Origin: G963665185 sp049723905
Lineage (GTDB): Bacteria; Desulfobacterota; Desulfovibrionia; Desulfovibrionales; Desulfovibrionaceae
DNA: 64,000 bases
Assembly (NCBI RefSeq): GCF_049723905.1
Contig: NZ_JBJKFD010000001.1
Coordinates: forward strand, 682,001 to 746,000
Direction: 5' to 3'
The position numbers and the translations under genes were made by a program. This document shows, piece after piece, positions 44,685 to 55,124 of this stretch; position 1 is the stretch's first letter; every line of letters begins with the position of its first letter. Under the pieces are notes generated by a model. That model worked only from the letters and a program-made list of their open reading frames with translations, was not told where the DNA came from and made no database searches.

Positions 44685-44938
44685 TTCAACCGTCCTGTTG
44701 AAGAAATCCCCATGAAAATATTTTCATAAGACCGAACAACTCACTCACTCTCTCCGTATGGGATGTGAAAACGAAATTCGGTCCTTATTTTCCTTCTAGC
44801 ACCGAGACGACTAAAAAACAACGCAGACATGTTAATCATGCCGTCATTTGTACATGCGCTCCGCATGATGTCTCTTTGCTTTGCACAAAGCTTGATGTAC
44901 CGTGTACAGCCAATCTGTTTTGCTTGAGGAACTGAATT

Positions 44939-45841
44939 ATGCGCTTAAAAGGCTACCTTTTTGTCTGTATTGCCGCCACCATGTGGGGACTTATCGGCCC
45001 TGTTGCCAAGATAGCCTTCGCAGCAGGCATGCCTCCGCTTGAAACCGCCTTTTGGCGTACATCAATTGGCTGGGTATTTTTTGCTCTGCATGCGGTGTGT
45101 ACTCGCAAGATCCACGTAGACGCCAACGACATGCCCTGGGTTGGAGCCTTTGGAGTCGCAGGTATCGCAGGTCTTTTTGGGTGCTATGTCGTCGCAGTAG
45201 ATCATGGAGGAGCTGCGCTTGCGGCAGTTCTTCTTTATACGGCTCCGGCCTGGGTCGCCATCATGTCGCGTCTTTTCTTTGGGGAAGCAATTACCCCGGC
45301 AAAACTGATAGCTTTGGTCGTAACCATGCTTGGAGTAAGCGGGGTTTGCTTTGGCCCTTCGTTGATGGATCCTTCCAATGAAACGCTGAGAATATCTCCT
45401 GTGGCCATCGTTTTTGGACTGCTTTCCGGCTTCAGTTACGCGCTTTATTATATTTTTGGAAAAAAATTCGAAGGCCGATATACGAGTCCCACATTATTTC
45501 TCTACGCCATGCCAGTGGGAGCATTTGTTTTAGCGCCTTTTTTCAAGTTTGCCTCCCATCCTCCCTCGGCCTGGCTGGCGGTAATCGTACTAGGCCTTTT
45601 TTCCACGTACGGGGCGTATCTCATTTATTACATGGGGCTTAAGCACCTGGAAGCTACGAGAGCCGCCGTAGTTGCCACCATAGAACCCGTGGTCGCCGCC
45701 TTTCTTGCCTATTTTATGTGGAATGAACAACTCAGTGCAGTCGGGTACTTGGGAAGCATACTTATTTTGACAGGCGTCGTGATAACGGTTTTGGAAGGAG
45801 AGCACCGTTTGCTCAAGAATCGTAAAAAATTGGGCGGATGA
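44939..45841 (+). CDS. EamA/DMT-family transporter
   Basis: 300 aa with about ten transmembrane helices arranged as two EamA repeats (first from GYLFVCIAATMWGLIGPVAK, second from ISPVAIVFGLLSGFSYALYY). Such drug/metabolite transporters export amino acids or metabolites; substrate not predictable. The C-terminal KNRKKLGG tail is cytosolic. addA starts one base after its stop codon, suggesting a shared transcript although the functions look unrelated. Confidence 0.9.
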   Translation: MRLKGYLFVCIAATMWGLIGPVAKIAFAAGMPPLETAFWRTSIGWVFFALHAVCTRKIHVDANDMPWVGAFGVAGIAGLFGCYVVAVDHGGAALAAVLLYTAPAWVAIMSRLFFGEAITPAKLIALVVTMLGVSGVCFGPSLMDPSNETLRISPVAIVFGLLSGFSYALYYIFGKKFEGRYTSPTLFLYAMPVGAFVLAPFFKFASHPPSAWLAVIVLGLFSTYGAYLIYYMGLKHLEATRAAVVATIEPVVAAFLAYFMWNEQLSAVGYLGSILILTGVVITVLEGEHRLLKNRKKLGG

Positions 45842-45842
45842 A

Positions 45843-48800
45843 ATGCAAAACGAAAATTCCGCACGACTTCTCCAGGTCAAAGCGGCGGCAGGCTCTGGGA
45901 AAACATACAGTCTAACGTACCGTTTTCTAACTCTCCTGGCCCAAACCAGCAGACAACAGCATGCTCCTGTGTGCATGAGTTCGGCGTCTGTAGAATTTTC
46001 CTGGGACGAAATCATGGCCGTTACCTTCACCAACAAAGCGGCCATGGAGATGAAGGAGCGTATTGTCCGTGAGTTGAAGGCCAGGGCTTTGGGACTGGAA
46101 GGCGCCGCGCCAGTTCAACTGTCCTCCCATCGGGCCGTCCTCCTGCTCGAAGACGTTTTGCGCCGCTACAGCAGATTAAATATCCGAACCATAGATAGTC
46201 TCCTCAACCTTATTGTCCGTCTTTTTGCTCTTCCCTTGGAGCTGGACCCGGACTTTGACCTTCTCTTTTCTGAAAAGGATATCTTTGACCCGGTATACAA
46301 GGAATTCATCCAAGATATCGGAACCGATCCTGAAAAAACGGACCAACTTGAGCAGGCGGCCTTGACGCTCATCCGCCATGACCAGAGGGCAGGATTCTGG
46401 CTGGCCAGTACAATACGTCAAAGGCTGTCAGCTTTAGTCGAAAATTTTGACCTGCAAGCAGCCCTCAGTATTGTCACAAGGCAAGAGGAAATTGCCCAAG
46501 CTCTGCAGCTCCCCTACGAAAGATTTCACAAGGCATTGAACAATCTGAGCACTCTGCTTGCGGAACACAAGATTCCTATCAACAAGCATTTTGATAACTT
46601 TCTGGGCAAATGCCGTGACGCAAAGCTTTTTGACGGACCACCTGAATCGGCAATGATAAAAAAGGAAAGCCTTTGCGATTGCGTTCTCAGCAAGGGCAAA
46701 GCACTGGTGAATGAGGAAGAAGAAAAGGCCTATCAAATTCTCCAAGTAGCCTATGCCACATATAATAGACAGTGTGCGGTGCTCAGCGGGGCATATTCTT
46801 GGGCACCTTTGGCCGAACTAGCCGAAAACCTCCGACAGGCAATGGAAAACTACCAGATTGAAGAAGGCGCGGTCTTATGTGCGTCCCTGGGACACCGGGC
46901 AGCAGACCTCTTGTCTGGCGGCTTTGCCGTTGCCGAAGCATTCTGCAGATTGGGCAACCGACTGCACCACCTGCTCATAGATGAATTTCAGGATACAAGC
47001 CGCGATCAGTGGCAAGCCCTGCTGCCCCTGGGGGAGGAGTGCCTTTCCAAGCTTGGAAGCCTGTTCTACGTCGGCGACATAAAACAAGCCATCTACGGCT
47101 GGCGTGGTGGCGATGCCGAACTGTTTGCAGAGGTTGCCCGTCTTCCCGAATTGGCAGGCCCGGCTGGCGGAGCATTCTGCGCTCCTCTGGACACCAACTG
47201 GCGCAGCTGCAAAAATATCGTCCGCTTCAACAACGATTTTTTTACCAGCCTTTCACGTCCTGATCACGCGGACGACATTGCCGAAAGGATTTTCCCAAAA
47301 GCTGAACAAAGTGTTCGAGACACCTTTGCTCAGGCGCTTGTAAGCAATTTTGCCGACAGTACCCAAAAAATAGCCGAAAAGAATGAACAGACAGAAGGAT
47401 ACGTACGTCTGCAGCGTCTTCCCGGAGGAAGGCGCGAAGAAATAGACGAGCAGACCGAAGCAGCCTTTAACAACTTGTTGAGTGAACTTCGACAGCGACA
47501 TGCCGAACCATCTTGGGGAGATGTTGCGGTTCTTGTCCGAACCAATACGCAGGCACTGCAGGTGAGTCAGTGGCTTGTGGACGAAGGGATTCCGGTTATT
47601 ACGGAAAATAGTCTCCGTATGGGCAGCCATCCTGTTATCGCACAGTTGATCGCCTTGTTGAGCTTTATTGACCGCCCGGAAGACGACCTTGCTTTTGCCA
47701 CTTTCATTTCCGGCAAGGACGTCTTTCTTGCAGAAACCGGGATGAACCATTCTGAAATAATGGAATGGCTATCCACCTCGCCCAAACGTCCTTTGTACCT
47801 GGCTTTCCGGAATGATTTCCCAGAGGAATGGGCGCTAATAGAACCTTTATTCGCCCATGCAGGAATTATTGGTCCATACGATATGGCAGCAGAAGCCATC
47901 CGGGCTTTCCGCGTTTTGGAACGTCGTCCCGGAGACGAACTGTTCATCAGGCGCCTGCTGGAACTAGTTCACCAGGCGGAAGAAAACAAAATGCCAAGCC
48001 TGAGCCGCTTTCTGGATTTCTGGAAGGAACAGGGAACAGAAGAAAGCGTTCCACTTCCGCAAGGAATGAATGCCGTTCAGGTTATGACCATGCACAAGGC
48101 CAAAGGGCTTGAATTCCCTATCGTGATTCTTCCTTTTTTAGACTGGAGCATTCCTCGGCTGGACAGAGAACTCGCTGTTATCCCGATAGAAAACGAAGCA
48201 TATGTAACGTCTCTGTCACGCAATGTAGGAGAAGCATACTGGGACAAGATGTTGGAGATCGTCCAGGAGCAATGTAATTTGCTGTATGTGGCTTTCACTC
48301 GTCCGCGCAACGAACTGTACGGCTTTTTCCCCGCAGAACGTGGCAGTAAAAAGCCGAGTCCGATTCTGGAAATTCTTCAAAGCTATTTGGGAGAGGACTT
48401 GGATGACGAAATATTTGAAGCTGGCGTTTGCCCAGTAGCGGACAGTTCCGCTTTTTTCTCCTTGGAAAAGGTTCCTTCATCATCTCCCATAATCGACGAA
48501 CGGCCTCTTTCTGAACGCAATGAACCCTACCAGCCCATGTCGTGGCTGCCGAGATTGCGGGTTTACAGGAACCTGGAAGATGCCGACAACTGGCGCAATC
48601 GCCAACGTGGTGAAATTGTGCATAAGGCTCTGGAATATCTTCTGGACTTTCCAGAAACAGAACAGGCTGTAAGTCAGGCTGTAAGCTTGGCAGTAGATGA
48701 CTTTCCTTTGTCATCTTTACAACGCCTGGAGCTTTCTTCGCAAACCGAGAAGCTTATCCAGTGGCTGCTTTCCCGCGAAGACATGCGCTACTGCCTTCGC

Positions 48801-49064
48801 CACGGCAGGCCGGAAGCTGAAATCCTCGGGGCTGACGGACGCCAACATCGTGTTGACCTCTTATGCTCCACGCCCACGGGGCCGGTGGCTGTTGAGTATA
48901 AAACCGGCAAACCATCTCCAGACCACCATGACCAAGTTTGCCGTTACCTCGGTTTGCTGGATTCCTTACCGGGACGGGAGGAACGAGGAGTAGCACCTGC
49001 TAGAGGGCTTATTGTCTACCTGGATAGACGGGAAGTCGTCGAGGTAGAGGGAGGGAAAGCCTGA
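45843..49064 (+). CDS. addA: ATP-dependent helicase/nuclease subunit AddA
   Basis: 1073 aa. SF1 helicase motifs: Walker A KAAAGSGKTYSL, motif Ia-like MAVTFTNKAAMEMKERI, Walker B LLIDEFQDTSRDQW, VGDIKQAIYGWRGGDAELF, motif IV-VI including VMTMHKAKGLEFPIVI and LLYVAFTRPRNELYGF. The C-terminus carries a RecB-type nuclease domain: GEIVHKALEYLL, VDLLCSTPTGPVAVEYKTGK (D...ExK). It processes DNA double-strand ends for recombination. Overlaps the addB start by one base. Functional equivalent of RecB. Confidence 0.92.
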   Translation: MQNENSARLLQVKAAAGSGKTYSLTYRFLTLLAQTSRQQHAPVCMSSASVEFSWDEIMAVTFTNKAAMEMKERIVRELKARALGLEGAAPVQLSSHRAVLLLEDVLRRYSRLNIRTIDSLLNLIVRLFALPLELDPDFDLLFSEKDIFDPVYKEFIQDIGTDPEKTDQLEQAALTLIRHDQRAGFWLASTIRQRLSALVENFDLQAALSIVTRQEEIAQALQLPYERFHKALNNLSTLLAEHKIPINKHFDNFLGKCRDAKLFDGPPESAMIKKESLCDCVLSKGKALVNEEEEKAYQILQVAYATYNRQCAVLSGAYSWAPLAELAENLRQAMENYQIEEGAVLCASLGHRAADLLSGGFAVAEAFCRLGNRLHHLLIDEFQDTSRDQWQALLPLGEECLSKLGSLFYVGDIKQAIYGWRGGDAELFAEVARLPELAGPAGGAFCAPLDTNWRSCKNIVRFNNDFFTSLSRPDHADDIAERIFPKAEQSVRDTFAQALVSNFADSTQKIAEKNEQTEGYVRLQRLPGGRREEIDEQTEAAFNNLLSELRQRHAEPSWGDVAVLVRTNTQALQVSQWLVDEGIPVITENSLRMGSHPVIAQLIALLSFIDRPEDDLAFATFISGKDVFLAETGMNHSEIMEWLSTSPKRPLYLAFRNDFPEEWALIEPLFAHAGIIGPYDMAAEAIRAFRVLERRPGDELFIRRLLELVHQAEENKMPSLSRFLDFWKEQGTEESVPLPQGMNAVQVMTMHKAKGLEFPIVILPFLDWSIPRLDRELAVIPIENEAYVTSLSRNVGEAYWDKMLEIVQEQCNLLYVAFTRPRNELYGFFPAERGSKKPSPILEILQSYLGEDLDDEIFEAGVCPVADSSAFFSLEKVPSSSPIIDERPLSERNEPYQPMSWLPRLRVYRNLEDADNWRNRQRGEIVHKALEYLLDFPETEQAVSQAVSLAVDDFPLSSLQRLELSSQTEKLIQWLLSREDMRYCLRHGRPEAEILGADGRQHRVDLLCSTPTGPVAVEYKTGKPSPDHHDQVCRYLGLLDSLPGREERGVAPARGLIVYLDRREVVEVEGGKA

Positions 49065-52033
49065 TGCAAGCTCAAACAAATCCCATACATCTTTTTTCCT
49101 GGACCGAAGATTTCATTCCGGCTGTGGGGAATTTCATACAGGAAAATTGCCAAGGTCCGCTTGATGAAGCTTTGATTATACTGCCCCACCGTCGCGCCGC
49201 ACGATATTTGACGAATCATTTCAAAGAGTCAGCAATTGCTTCCAGGTCGGTATTGCTCTCCCCCACCATGCTTTCTCTGGAAGACTTTATCCGATGGGGG
49301 CTTCGCCGCATAGGACATGTAGGCGACGATAATTTCAATGGCATTCGCAGCCTCTCACGTCTGGATCAGACGTTTGCACTCCATCAGGTTGTTTCCACAC
49401 TCCCTGGAGGATTGTCTGTAAGCTCAGATATTACAGCCATGGACATGAATCGCTTCCTGCCTTGGGGCATTCGCCTCGCCGGGGTTATGGAAGACTTTTT
49501 TCGGCAGGACTTAACACCTACCAACCTGAGTAACGTTGGTGGAGAAGTCGCCGACTACGCGGCCCTGCTCCTTTCCAGATTGGGCGATATTTATGTCCGC
49601 TACGAGCAAACCTTGGCGGCAAAAGGATGGACAACTCCTGGACTGCAATGCCGCACTCTGGCTCGACAGGCCGAAATTCTGGCGCAATCACTTCAGGATA
49701 ACGACGTGTTTATCGCCGGATTTTATGCACTGACCGGATGTGAAGACACTCTTTTTCATCGGCTGTGGGACTCAGGTGCGCACGTCATCTGGCACAGTGA
49801 TCCTGCCTTGTGTGGTGGGCACAAGGCCCACTGGGGCTGTGCCGAACATGATCAATGGAGCAGACGCTGGAAAACCCGCCCGATATGTGATTCGAGAGCC
49901 ATCAAGGCGACTACAAAAATACCGTCCGTACGATTTATCGAAGGGTTTGATCGCCATTCCCAGCTAGCGGCTTTACAGGACGAACTGGAAATCGCAGTCT
50001 CCCAGCAAGGTTCCGCTGCCGTGGTTTTACCGGATACCGGTCTTTTGGCCCCGCTGTTGCGTCATCTTCCTGATAAGGATGTAAACATCAGTATGGGGTA
50101 CCCTTTGGAGCGCTCCGCACTTTTTGCACTTTTGGACCTTGTTCTGGAAATCCATCTGCAGCGTGAAAAGCATGGGGCATATCCCTGGAATTTATTAACA
50201 GAATTCGTGCGACACCCTTTTCCTGGCCAACTAGCTGGAGACAAAGGAGATTTTCCTTTACGCCCATTTCTCAGGACAATGGATCGGGTTTTACGAGAAC
50301 GTGGACGAGACATGGATCTGGACGATCTGGTCAGCGTTGCCCTTGATCGACTTACATCAACAGATGAAGCCATTTCAACCCTGGTTTTTAAGGAATTACT
50401 TGAATTCTTTTTGCAGGCATTTTTCAAAGCATACGAGGGCATAAACACTTTAGCCGATTTGGCCGATGCTCTGCGCCAGACAACCAGTCTTCTTTTGGAA
50501 GGCTGCGCGCCCATTTGGAAACAACGCCTGATTGATGCCGAATGTCTGTACCGGACACTTATTGAAGCAGTGCCTATGCTGGGCACAGGCCTGGGCCAGG
50601 ATGTCTCCCTCAAACCCGATATTCTCTATTCACTGGCACGGCAGGTCATGCGAGGACAAAGCGTTTCCTTTGAACCGGAGCCGCTAACCGGACTTCAGGT
50701 CCTCGGACTTCTGGAAACCCGTCTGCTCTCTTTTGACAGACTCTATATTCTTGATGCCACAGAGGATAAACTTCCCGGATCTGCTGATCACGATCCGCTT
50801 TTGCCGGACACATTGCGCCAGCATCTTTGTCTGCCATACAGCCGCGAGCGCGAGCATGTAGCAGCCTACAACTTTTATCGGCTTCTCATGAGCTGCAAGG
50901 AAGCAGTCATCTGCTATCCCAAGGGCGAACACAAAGGTGTCTTGGATAGTGCACGATTGCGCAGTCGTTTTGTTGAACAACTTCTTTGGGAAAAAGAAAA
51001 ACAAATTGGACGAATTCTGGCCCCGGATACAGACCCCGCTTTTATTCGCAAGCAGTACACGTTACCTCCATTAACCAGCCTCCCTGTGGGGATTGTTCCT
51101 GGTCCCAATGCGCGCAAAAGAATCCATAAACTTGTGCAGGCCGGCGTGTCGGCAACTCTGTTGGACACGTATATGCGTTGCCCAAAATTGTTCTTCCAAC
51201 GCTATGTGTTGCGACTTGAAGCCTTAAAGCAGGCTAATCCTGATGGTGACAAGCCAGAGTTTGGCAAGCTTATGCACGATGTGCTCAGACGTTTTTTTAC
51301 TGCATCGGTCGGCGTGGACACCGACCTCTCTGAATTGGCTGTAGGCGATATTATAGACGAATTCCTTTTGGGGCTGGAGGATGCTGATTTTTTCAAACAA
51401 ATGGCCCCAGATGCTCAGATTCTGCTACGTCTGACGGGGCGCGAACGTCTGAAAGAATTTATAAAACGTCAGCCTCGTGCACGAATACACTTCCTGGAAA
51501 AACAACTTAATATGACATTTCCTGTACATGGTGCAGAACAGGAGACACAGCTTATTCCAATACGCGGAACAATAGACCGTTGTGACCTGCGAACAATGCC
51601 CGAAGACGGGATGTACATACTGGATTACAAGACCGGATCCTCCCCGAAATCGTCTTCCGACGTATGGGAAAACGAGGATCTCTGGGCGGAAGTCCAACGT
51701 GCCCGTCCGGAGAATGCTTCAGACCCGGAACTCTTGGCCCGTGTCAACAAAGCTGTGGGCTCAGTTCAACTTCCCTTGTATTGCCTGCTGTACAAGGCAA
51801 ACTTTGATACGCCCCTCATCAATGCAGGCTGGATCAACCTGGCCGAAAATGGACAGGAGACCTTCCTCTTTTCAAACAAATACGAAACGGAAGTCCGTGA
51901 AGACATCGTGGATGTCCGCTTCCCCATGCTCCTGGAATATCTGTTGCGCCACCTCTTGAACGTCAACGTCTTCGAGCCGGTACAAGGCTCACATTGCGCA
52001 TGGTGTGATTTTTCCCAATCCTGCGGTCTGTAA
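49064..52033 (+). CDS. addB: AddB-like nuclease/helicase subunit
   Basis: 989 aa. The N-terminal half is a helicase-like region without an obvious Walker A motif; the C-terminus is a PD-(D/E)xK nuclease domain (GTIDRCDLRTMPEDG, then YILDYKTGS). Four Cys suited to the iron-sulfur clasp of AddB are present: one in YMRCPKLFF and three in HCAWCDFSQSCGL at the end. It works with AddA in DNA end resection. Translationally coupled to addA. Confidence 0.88.
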   Translation: MQAQTNPIHLFSWTEDFIPAVGNFIQENCQGPLDEALIILPHRRAARYLTNHFKESAIASRSVLLSPTMLSLEDFIRWGLRRIGHVGDDNFNGIRSLSRLDQTFALHQVVSTLPGGLSVSSDITAMDMNRFLPWGIRLAGVMEDFFRQDLTPTNLSNVGGEVADYAALLLSRLGDIYVRYEQTLAAKGWTTPGLQCRTLARQAEILAQSLQDNDVFIAGFYALTGCEDTLFHRLWDSGAHVIWHSDPALCGGHKAHWGCAEHDQWSRRWKTRPICDSRAIKATTKIPSVRFIEGFDRHSQLAALQDELEIAVSQQGSAAVVLPDTGLLAPLLRHLPDKDVNISMGYPLERSALFALLDLVLEIHLQREKHGAYPWNLLTEFVRHPFPGQLAGDKGDFPLRPFLRTMDRVLRERGRDMDLDDLVSVALDRLTSTDEAISTLVFKELLEFFLQAFFKAYEGINTLADLADALRQTTSLLLEGCAPIWKQRLIDAECLYRTLIEAVPMLGTGLGQDVSLKPDILYSLARQVMRGQSVSFEPEPLTGLQVLGLLETRLLSFDRLYILDATEDKLPGSADHDPLLPDTLRQHLCLPYSREREHVAAYNFYRLLMSCKEAVICYPKGEHKGVLDSARLRSRFVEQLLWEKEKQIGRILAPDTDPAFIRKQYTLPPLTSLPVGIVPGPNARKRIHKLVQAGVSATLLDTYMRCPKLFFQRYVLRLEALKQANPDGDKPEFGKLMHDVLRRFFTASVGVDTDLSELAVGDIIDEFLLGLEDADFFKQMAPDAQILLRLTGRERLKEFIKRQPRARIHFLEKQLNMTFPVHGAEQETQLIPIRGTIDRCDLRTMPEDGMYILDYKTGSSPKSSSDVWENEDLWAEVQRARPENASDPELLARVNKAVGSVQLPLYCLLYKANFDTPLINAGWINLAENGQETFLFSNKYETEVREDIVDVRFPMLLEYLLRHLLNVNVFEPVQGSHCAWCDFSQSCGL

Positions 52034-52043
52034 AAGGGACGCC

Positions 52044-53246
52044 ATGAAACATGCCAATATCATTATCTGCGGCGGAGGCATTGTCGGGTTAACAATTGCC
52101 CGTGAACTCCTCAAACGCGGACATGAAGACATCATCGTTCTGGAAAAAGAAAAATCGTTAGGCAAACATGCCTCAGGGCGCAACAGCGGTGTACTGCATA
52201 CCGGCGTTTACTACGCGCCGGACACGCTCAAAGCGCAAACCTGCCTTGAAGGTAACCATCTGCTGCAGGCGTATTGCCTTGAACGTGGGTTACCGCTCCA
52301 AAAAACCGGCAAAGTCATTGTAGCCACCGAACCAGATCGCCTTTCCACACTGCAGGAATTGTATCAGCGGGCCAAAACCAATGGGGCAAAGATAAACATT
52401 CTGGATGTCAAAGAGTTACAGGAGATCGAACCCAATGCCTGCACGTTTGAGAAAGCTCTTCTGTCCCCAGAAACCTGCGTGTTTTCTCCAACAGCAGTCC
52501 TGGAATCCGTGGTCGAGGAGCTCCACGCTTCAGGCAAGGTCTTCGTGCTTACAGACCACAAGGTCAAAGCCATCATCCCAGGACGACGAATTCTGCATGC
52601 CACAAGGGAACGCTATGAATATAATTTTCTGATCAATACATGTGGGGCCTATAGTGACAAACTGGCCCACGCTTTCGGGCTGGGTTCGCAGTACGCCATA
52701 CTTCCCTTCAAAGGCTTGTATCGACGTCTCAAGGCCGGATGTAATGAACTGGTAAGAGGAAGCATCTATCCAGTCCCGGACATTCGTAATCCGTTCCTGG
52801 GCATTCACTTCACGAAAGGAGTGGACGGCACCGTGTATATAGGGCCGACTTCAACTCCTGCTTTTGCCAGAGAAAACTACGGTATCCTCCAAGGACTGGA
52901 TTGGGAGGCTCCGCTTATTCTGGCAAGGGACGCCATGCTTTTTGCCACCAATGCAAAATTTCGGGCCATAGCTTTGAGCGAGCCCTTGAAATACTATTTC
53001 CCCAATTTTTTCAGAGATGCCAAGAAACTGGTCAAGAAGCTGGTGCCAGACAATGTGGAGGCATCTTCAAAGGTCGGTATACGTCCACAGCTGGTGGACC
53101 TGAAGAAACGAGAACTGGTAATGGATTTTCTTGTGGAAAGGAATGAGGACTCACTTCACGTGCTCAACGCCATTTCCCCGGCGTTCACAGCCTCCATGTC
53201 GTTCGCCCGCATGGTGACAGACAAGTACCTGGGTAATGTGGTTTAG
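52044..53246 (+). CDS. lhgO: L-2-hydroxyglutarate oxidase
   Basis: About 400 aa FAD-dependent oxidoreductase (DAO family). FAD-binding IIICGGGIVGLTIARELL at the N-terminus, ASGRNSGVLHTGVYY (substrate region typical of LhgO), LINTCGAYSDKLAHAFGL and VDGTVYIGPTSTPAF. It oxidises L-2-hydroxyglutarate to 2-oxoglutarate and feeds electrons to the membrane. AAAAGGGACGCC precedes the ATG. Follows addB by 10 nt. Convergent with xerC, overlapping by 4 nt. Confidence 0.9.
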   Translation: MKHANIIICGGGIVGLTIARELLKRGHEDIIVLEKEKSLGKHASGRNSGVLHTGVYYAPDTLKAQTCLEGNHLLQAYCLERGLPLQKTGKVIVATEPDRLSTLQELYQRAKTNGAKINILDVKELQEIEPNACTFEKALLSPETCVFSPTAVLESVVEELHASGKVFVLTDHKVKAIIPGRRILHATRERYEYNFLINTCGAYSDKLAHAFGLGSQYAILPFKGLYRRLKAGCNELVRGSIYPVPDIRNPFLGIHFTKGVDGTVYIGPTSTPAFARENYGILQGLDWEAPLILARDAMLFATNAKFRAIALSEPLKYYFPNFFRDAKKLVKKLVPDNVEASSKVGIRPQLVDLKKRELVMDFLVERNEDSLHVLNAISPAFTASMSFARMVTDKYLGNVV

Positions 53247-54190
53247 TCCTTTTCCGTTTTTGAAAGGCCAATGGCACGGGGATGTGTTTTGTCGTAGACC
53301 TTGACGAGCCGAGTCAGATTAAGGTGCGTGTAGCGCTGAGTCGTGGAAAGACGCTCATGCCCCAGCAATTCCTGCACGCTGCGAAGGTCTGCCCCGGATT
53401 CCAGCATATGCGTTGCAAAAGAGTGGCGTAATGTGTGAGGGCTGATTCCTTGCGGGAGCCCGGCCAGAGCCGCCATTTTTTCCAAAATACGATTCGCCTG
53501 GCGGCGATTCAACCGCCCTCCACGCACGCCAAGAAATAAGGCCTGTTCAGACGGTTCGGGATCGAAAGCCTGACGCTGATCCAAATACTGGTTCACACGC
53601 CGTACGGCTGAATTCCCCATAGGAGCCAACCGTTCTTTAGAGCCCTTCCCCAAAATCCGCAGCACGCTCGAGTCTGCGTCGAAATCATTGATGTCCAGGT
53701 TAAGAGCTTCACTGATACGCAGTCCTGCACCGTAAAGAAGCTCTGCCAAGGCCAGATCGCGCACCCCTTCAGGTCCGGCCTCCACCTTGGCTTCCATCAA
53801 GGCAATCGCTTGATCCACATTCAGAGCCTTGGGGTGACGGATGTCCTGTTTGGGATTGGAAACTCCGGCAACAGGATTGGAAGAAGCCAAGCCCTTGGAC
53901 AGGAGAAACTTGAAATAGGTGCGCAAAGACGACAACTTACGGGCCATTGACGATTTTTTCACCCCCTTCCTGTGCAAATCCGCCAAATACCCGCGTACAT
54001 GGTCGCGAGTAAGAGAATTGGGCTGGGCGAGGGTTGCCTTTCGAGAAGCCAAAAAGACCTGAAACTGGATCAGATCACGCTCGTATGCTGCAAGCGTGGC
54101 ATCGGAATATCCTTTTTCGACAGCCAGATGCCCCAAAAAGGCCCCGACCGAATCAGGAATCGCAGTTTGATTTGCGTCTATCAAGGACAT
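53243..54190 (-). CDS. xerC: Tyrosine recombinase XerC-like
   Basis: 315 aa. N-terminal SAM-like domain (VEKGYSDATLAAYERDLIQF), catalytic domain with GAGLRISEALNL, ILGKGSKERLAP (Lys), HTLRHSFATHMLESG (H-x-x-R), LGHERLSTTQRYTHLN (His, Tyr). Partner of XerD in dif recombination by family. Its 5' end overlaps the upstream REC-GGDEF gene by 38 nt, so it is translated from within that gene's 3' end. Confidence 0.87.
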   Translation of the reverse strand: MSLIDANQTAIPDSVGAFLGHLAVEKGYSDATLAAYERDLIQFQVFLASRKATLAQPNSLTRDHVRGYLADLHRKGVKKSSMARKLSSLRTYFKFLLSKGLASSNPVAGVSNPKQDIRHPKALNVDQAIALMEAKVEAGPEGVRDLALAELLYGAGLRISEALNLDINDFDADSSVLRILGKGSKERLAPMGNSAVRRVNQYLDQRQAFDPEPSEQALFLGVRGGRLNRRQANRILEKMAALAGLPQGISPHTLRHSFATHMLESGADLRSVQELLGHERLSTTQRYTHLNLTRLVKVYDKTHPRAIGLSKTEKD

Positions 54191-55115
54191 AGCAGCTCGT
54201 TTCTATTTCTTTGGCTTTCTTTTTCAGCCCCATGGCTATTGCCGATGCTTCACCATAGTGCTTAAGCGATCCATTACAGTTGAACACAACAGCCAGCGAA
54301 ATCGCCATGATTGGGAACTCTCGAATATTTCCCTGCCGGTCGGTAGAACAAATACGTCCCCGCTCCCGGTCGTCATGGTCGTAAAAATTGGGAATGATTT
54401 GGTCAAACGTCGCGATAAGGCGTTGGCATGCTTCTTCAATATGCTTTGGCGGCATTATAAAGACAAAGTCGTCGCCGCCCACATGGCCCACGAACGACGC
54501 CGTTCCACCAAAACCACGTACCGTGTTTACGATAACCCGGGCAGTCATCATAAGCGCCTCGTCGCCCCGAGAAAAACCATACTTATCATTGTAGGATTTG
54601 AAATAATCCAAGTCCACATAAGCCAGCGCGAAATCTTCCCGTCTATCAATAAGATCCTGAATACGCTGAATAATGGAAGTGTTTCCAGGCAATTTGGATA
54701 GCGGATTGGCGTCCAGGCTGCGTAAGGCACGAGAAATAGTCAGGCAGATCCGGGAACGTGCTTCAGCTGCTCCCACCGGCAGTAGAAGAAAATCATCCGC
54801 TTCGATGAGGCTGAAATCCATCCCTTTTTCAAGATCTTCAGGAGGGAGGCAAAGCATGACTGGCAACTGGCGGTAGACATTCTCGCTTTTCACCATGGAG
54901 GCTACTTCCGCTCCGCTTATATCAGTAAGACGATTATCAGCAAGAAGTAAATCCGGCGGTTCATTAAACAGAGCCTCCACAGCGGCAGTTGCCCGTCTGT
55001 AGTGGGTCCACTCCATCACATCCGGTGGAAAAAGCCCGTAAATAAGCTCCCGCAGGCTGTCGTCGTCGGTGATGAGAATGGCATTTTGTTTTCTTGGGAA
55101 CATGCAGCTTTCCAT
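54153..55115 (-). CDS. REC-GGDEF protein with GGDDF motif
   Basis: 320 aa. N-terminal receiver-like domain (TDDDS acidic pair and PDLLLADNRL with the candidate phospho-Asp), but the usual receiver Lys (K-P) is replaced: LLPVG. The C-terminal GGDEF domain has YVDLDYFKSYNDKYGFSRGDEAL and the signature loop VGHVGGDDFVFI, i.e. GGDDF. The fourth-position Asp is a conservative change from Glu, so activity cannot be excluded. AAGGTGGTGAC precedes the ATG at 55115. Operon with HDOD and the 120-aa protein upstream. Confidence 0.85.
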   Translation of the reverse strand: MESCMFPRKQNAILITDDDSLRELIYGLFPPDVMEWTHYRRATAAVEALFNEPPDLLLADNRLTDISGAEVASMVKSENVYRQLPVMLCLPPEDLEKGMDFSLIEADDFLLLPVGAAEARSRICLTISRALRSLDANPLSKLPGNTSIIQRIQDLIDRREDFALAYVDLDYFKSYNDKYGFSRGDEALMMTARVIVNTVRGFGGTASFVGHVGGDDFVFIMPPKHIEEACQRLIATFDQIIPNFYDHDDRERGRICSTDRQGNIREFPIMAISLAVVFNCNGSLKHYGEASAIAMGLKKKAKEIETSCYVLDRRKSNCDS

Positions 55116-55124
55116 GTCACCACC

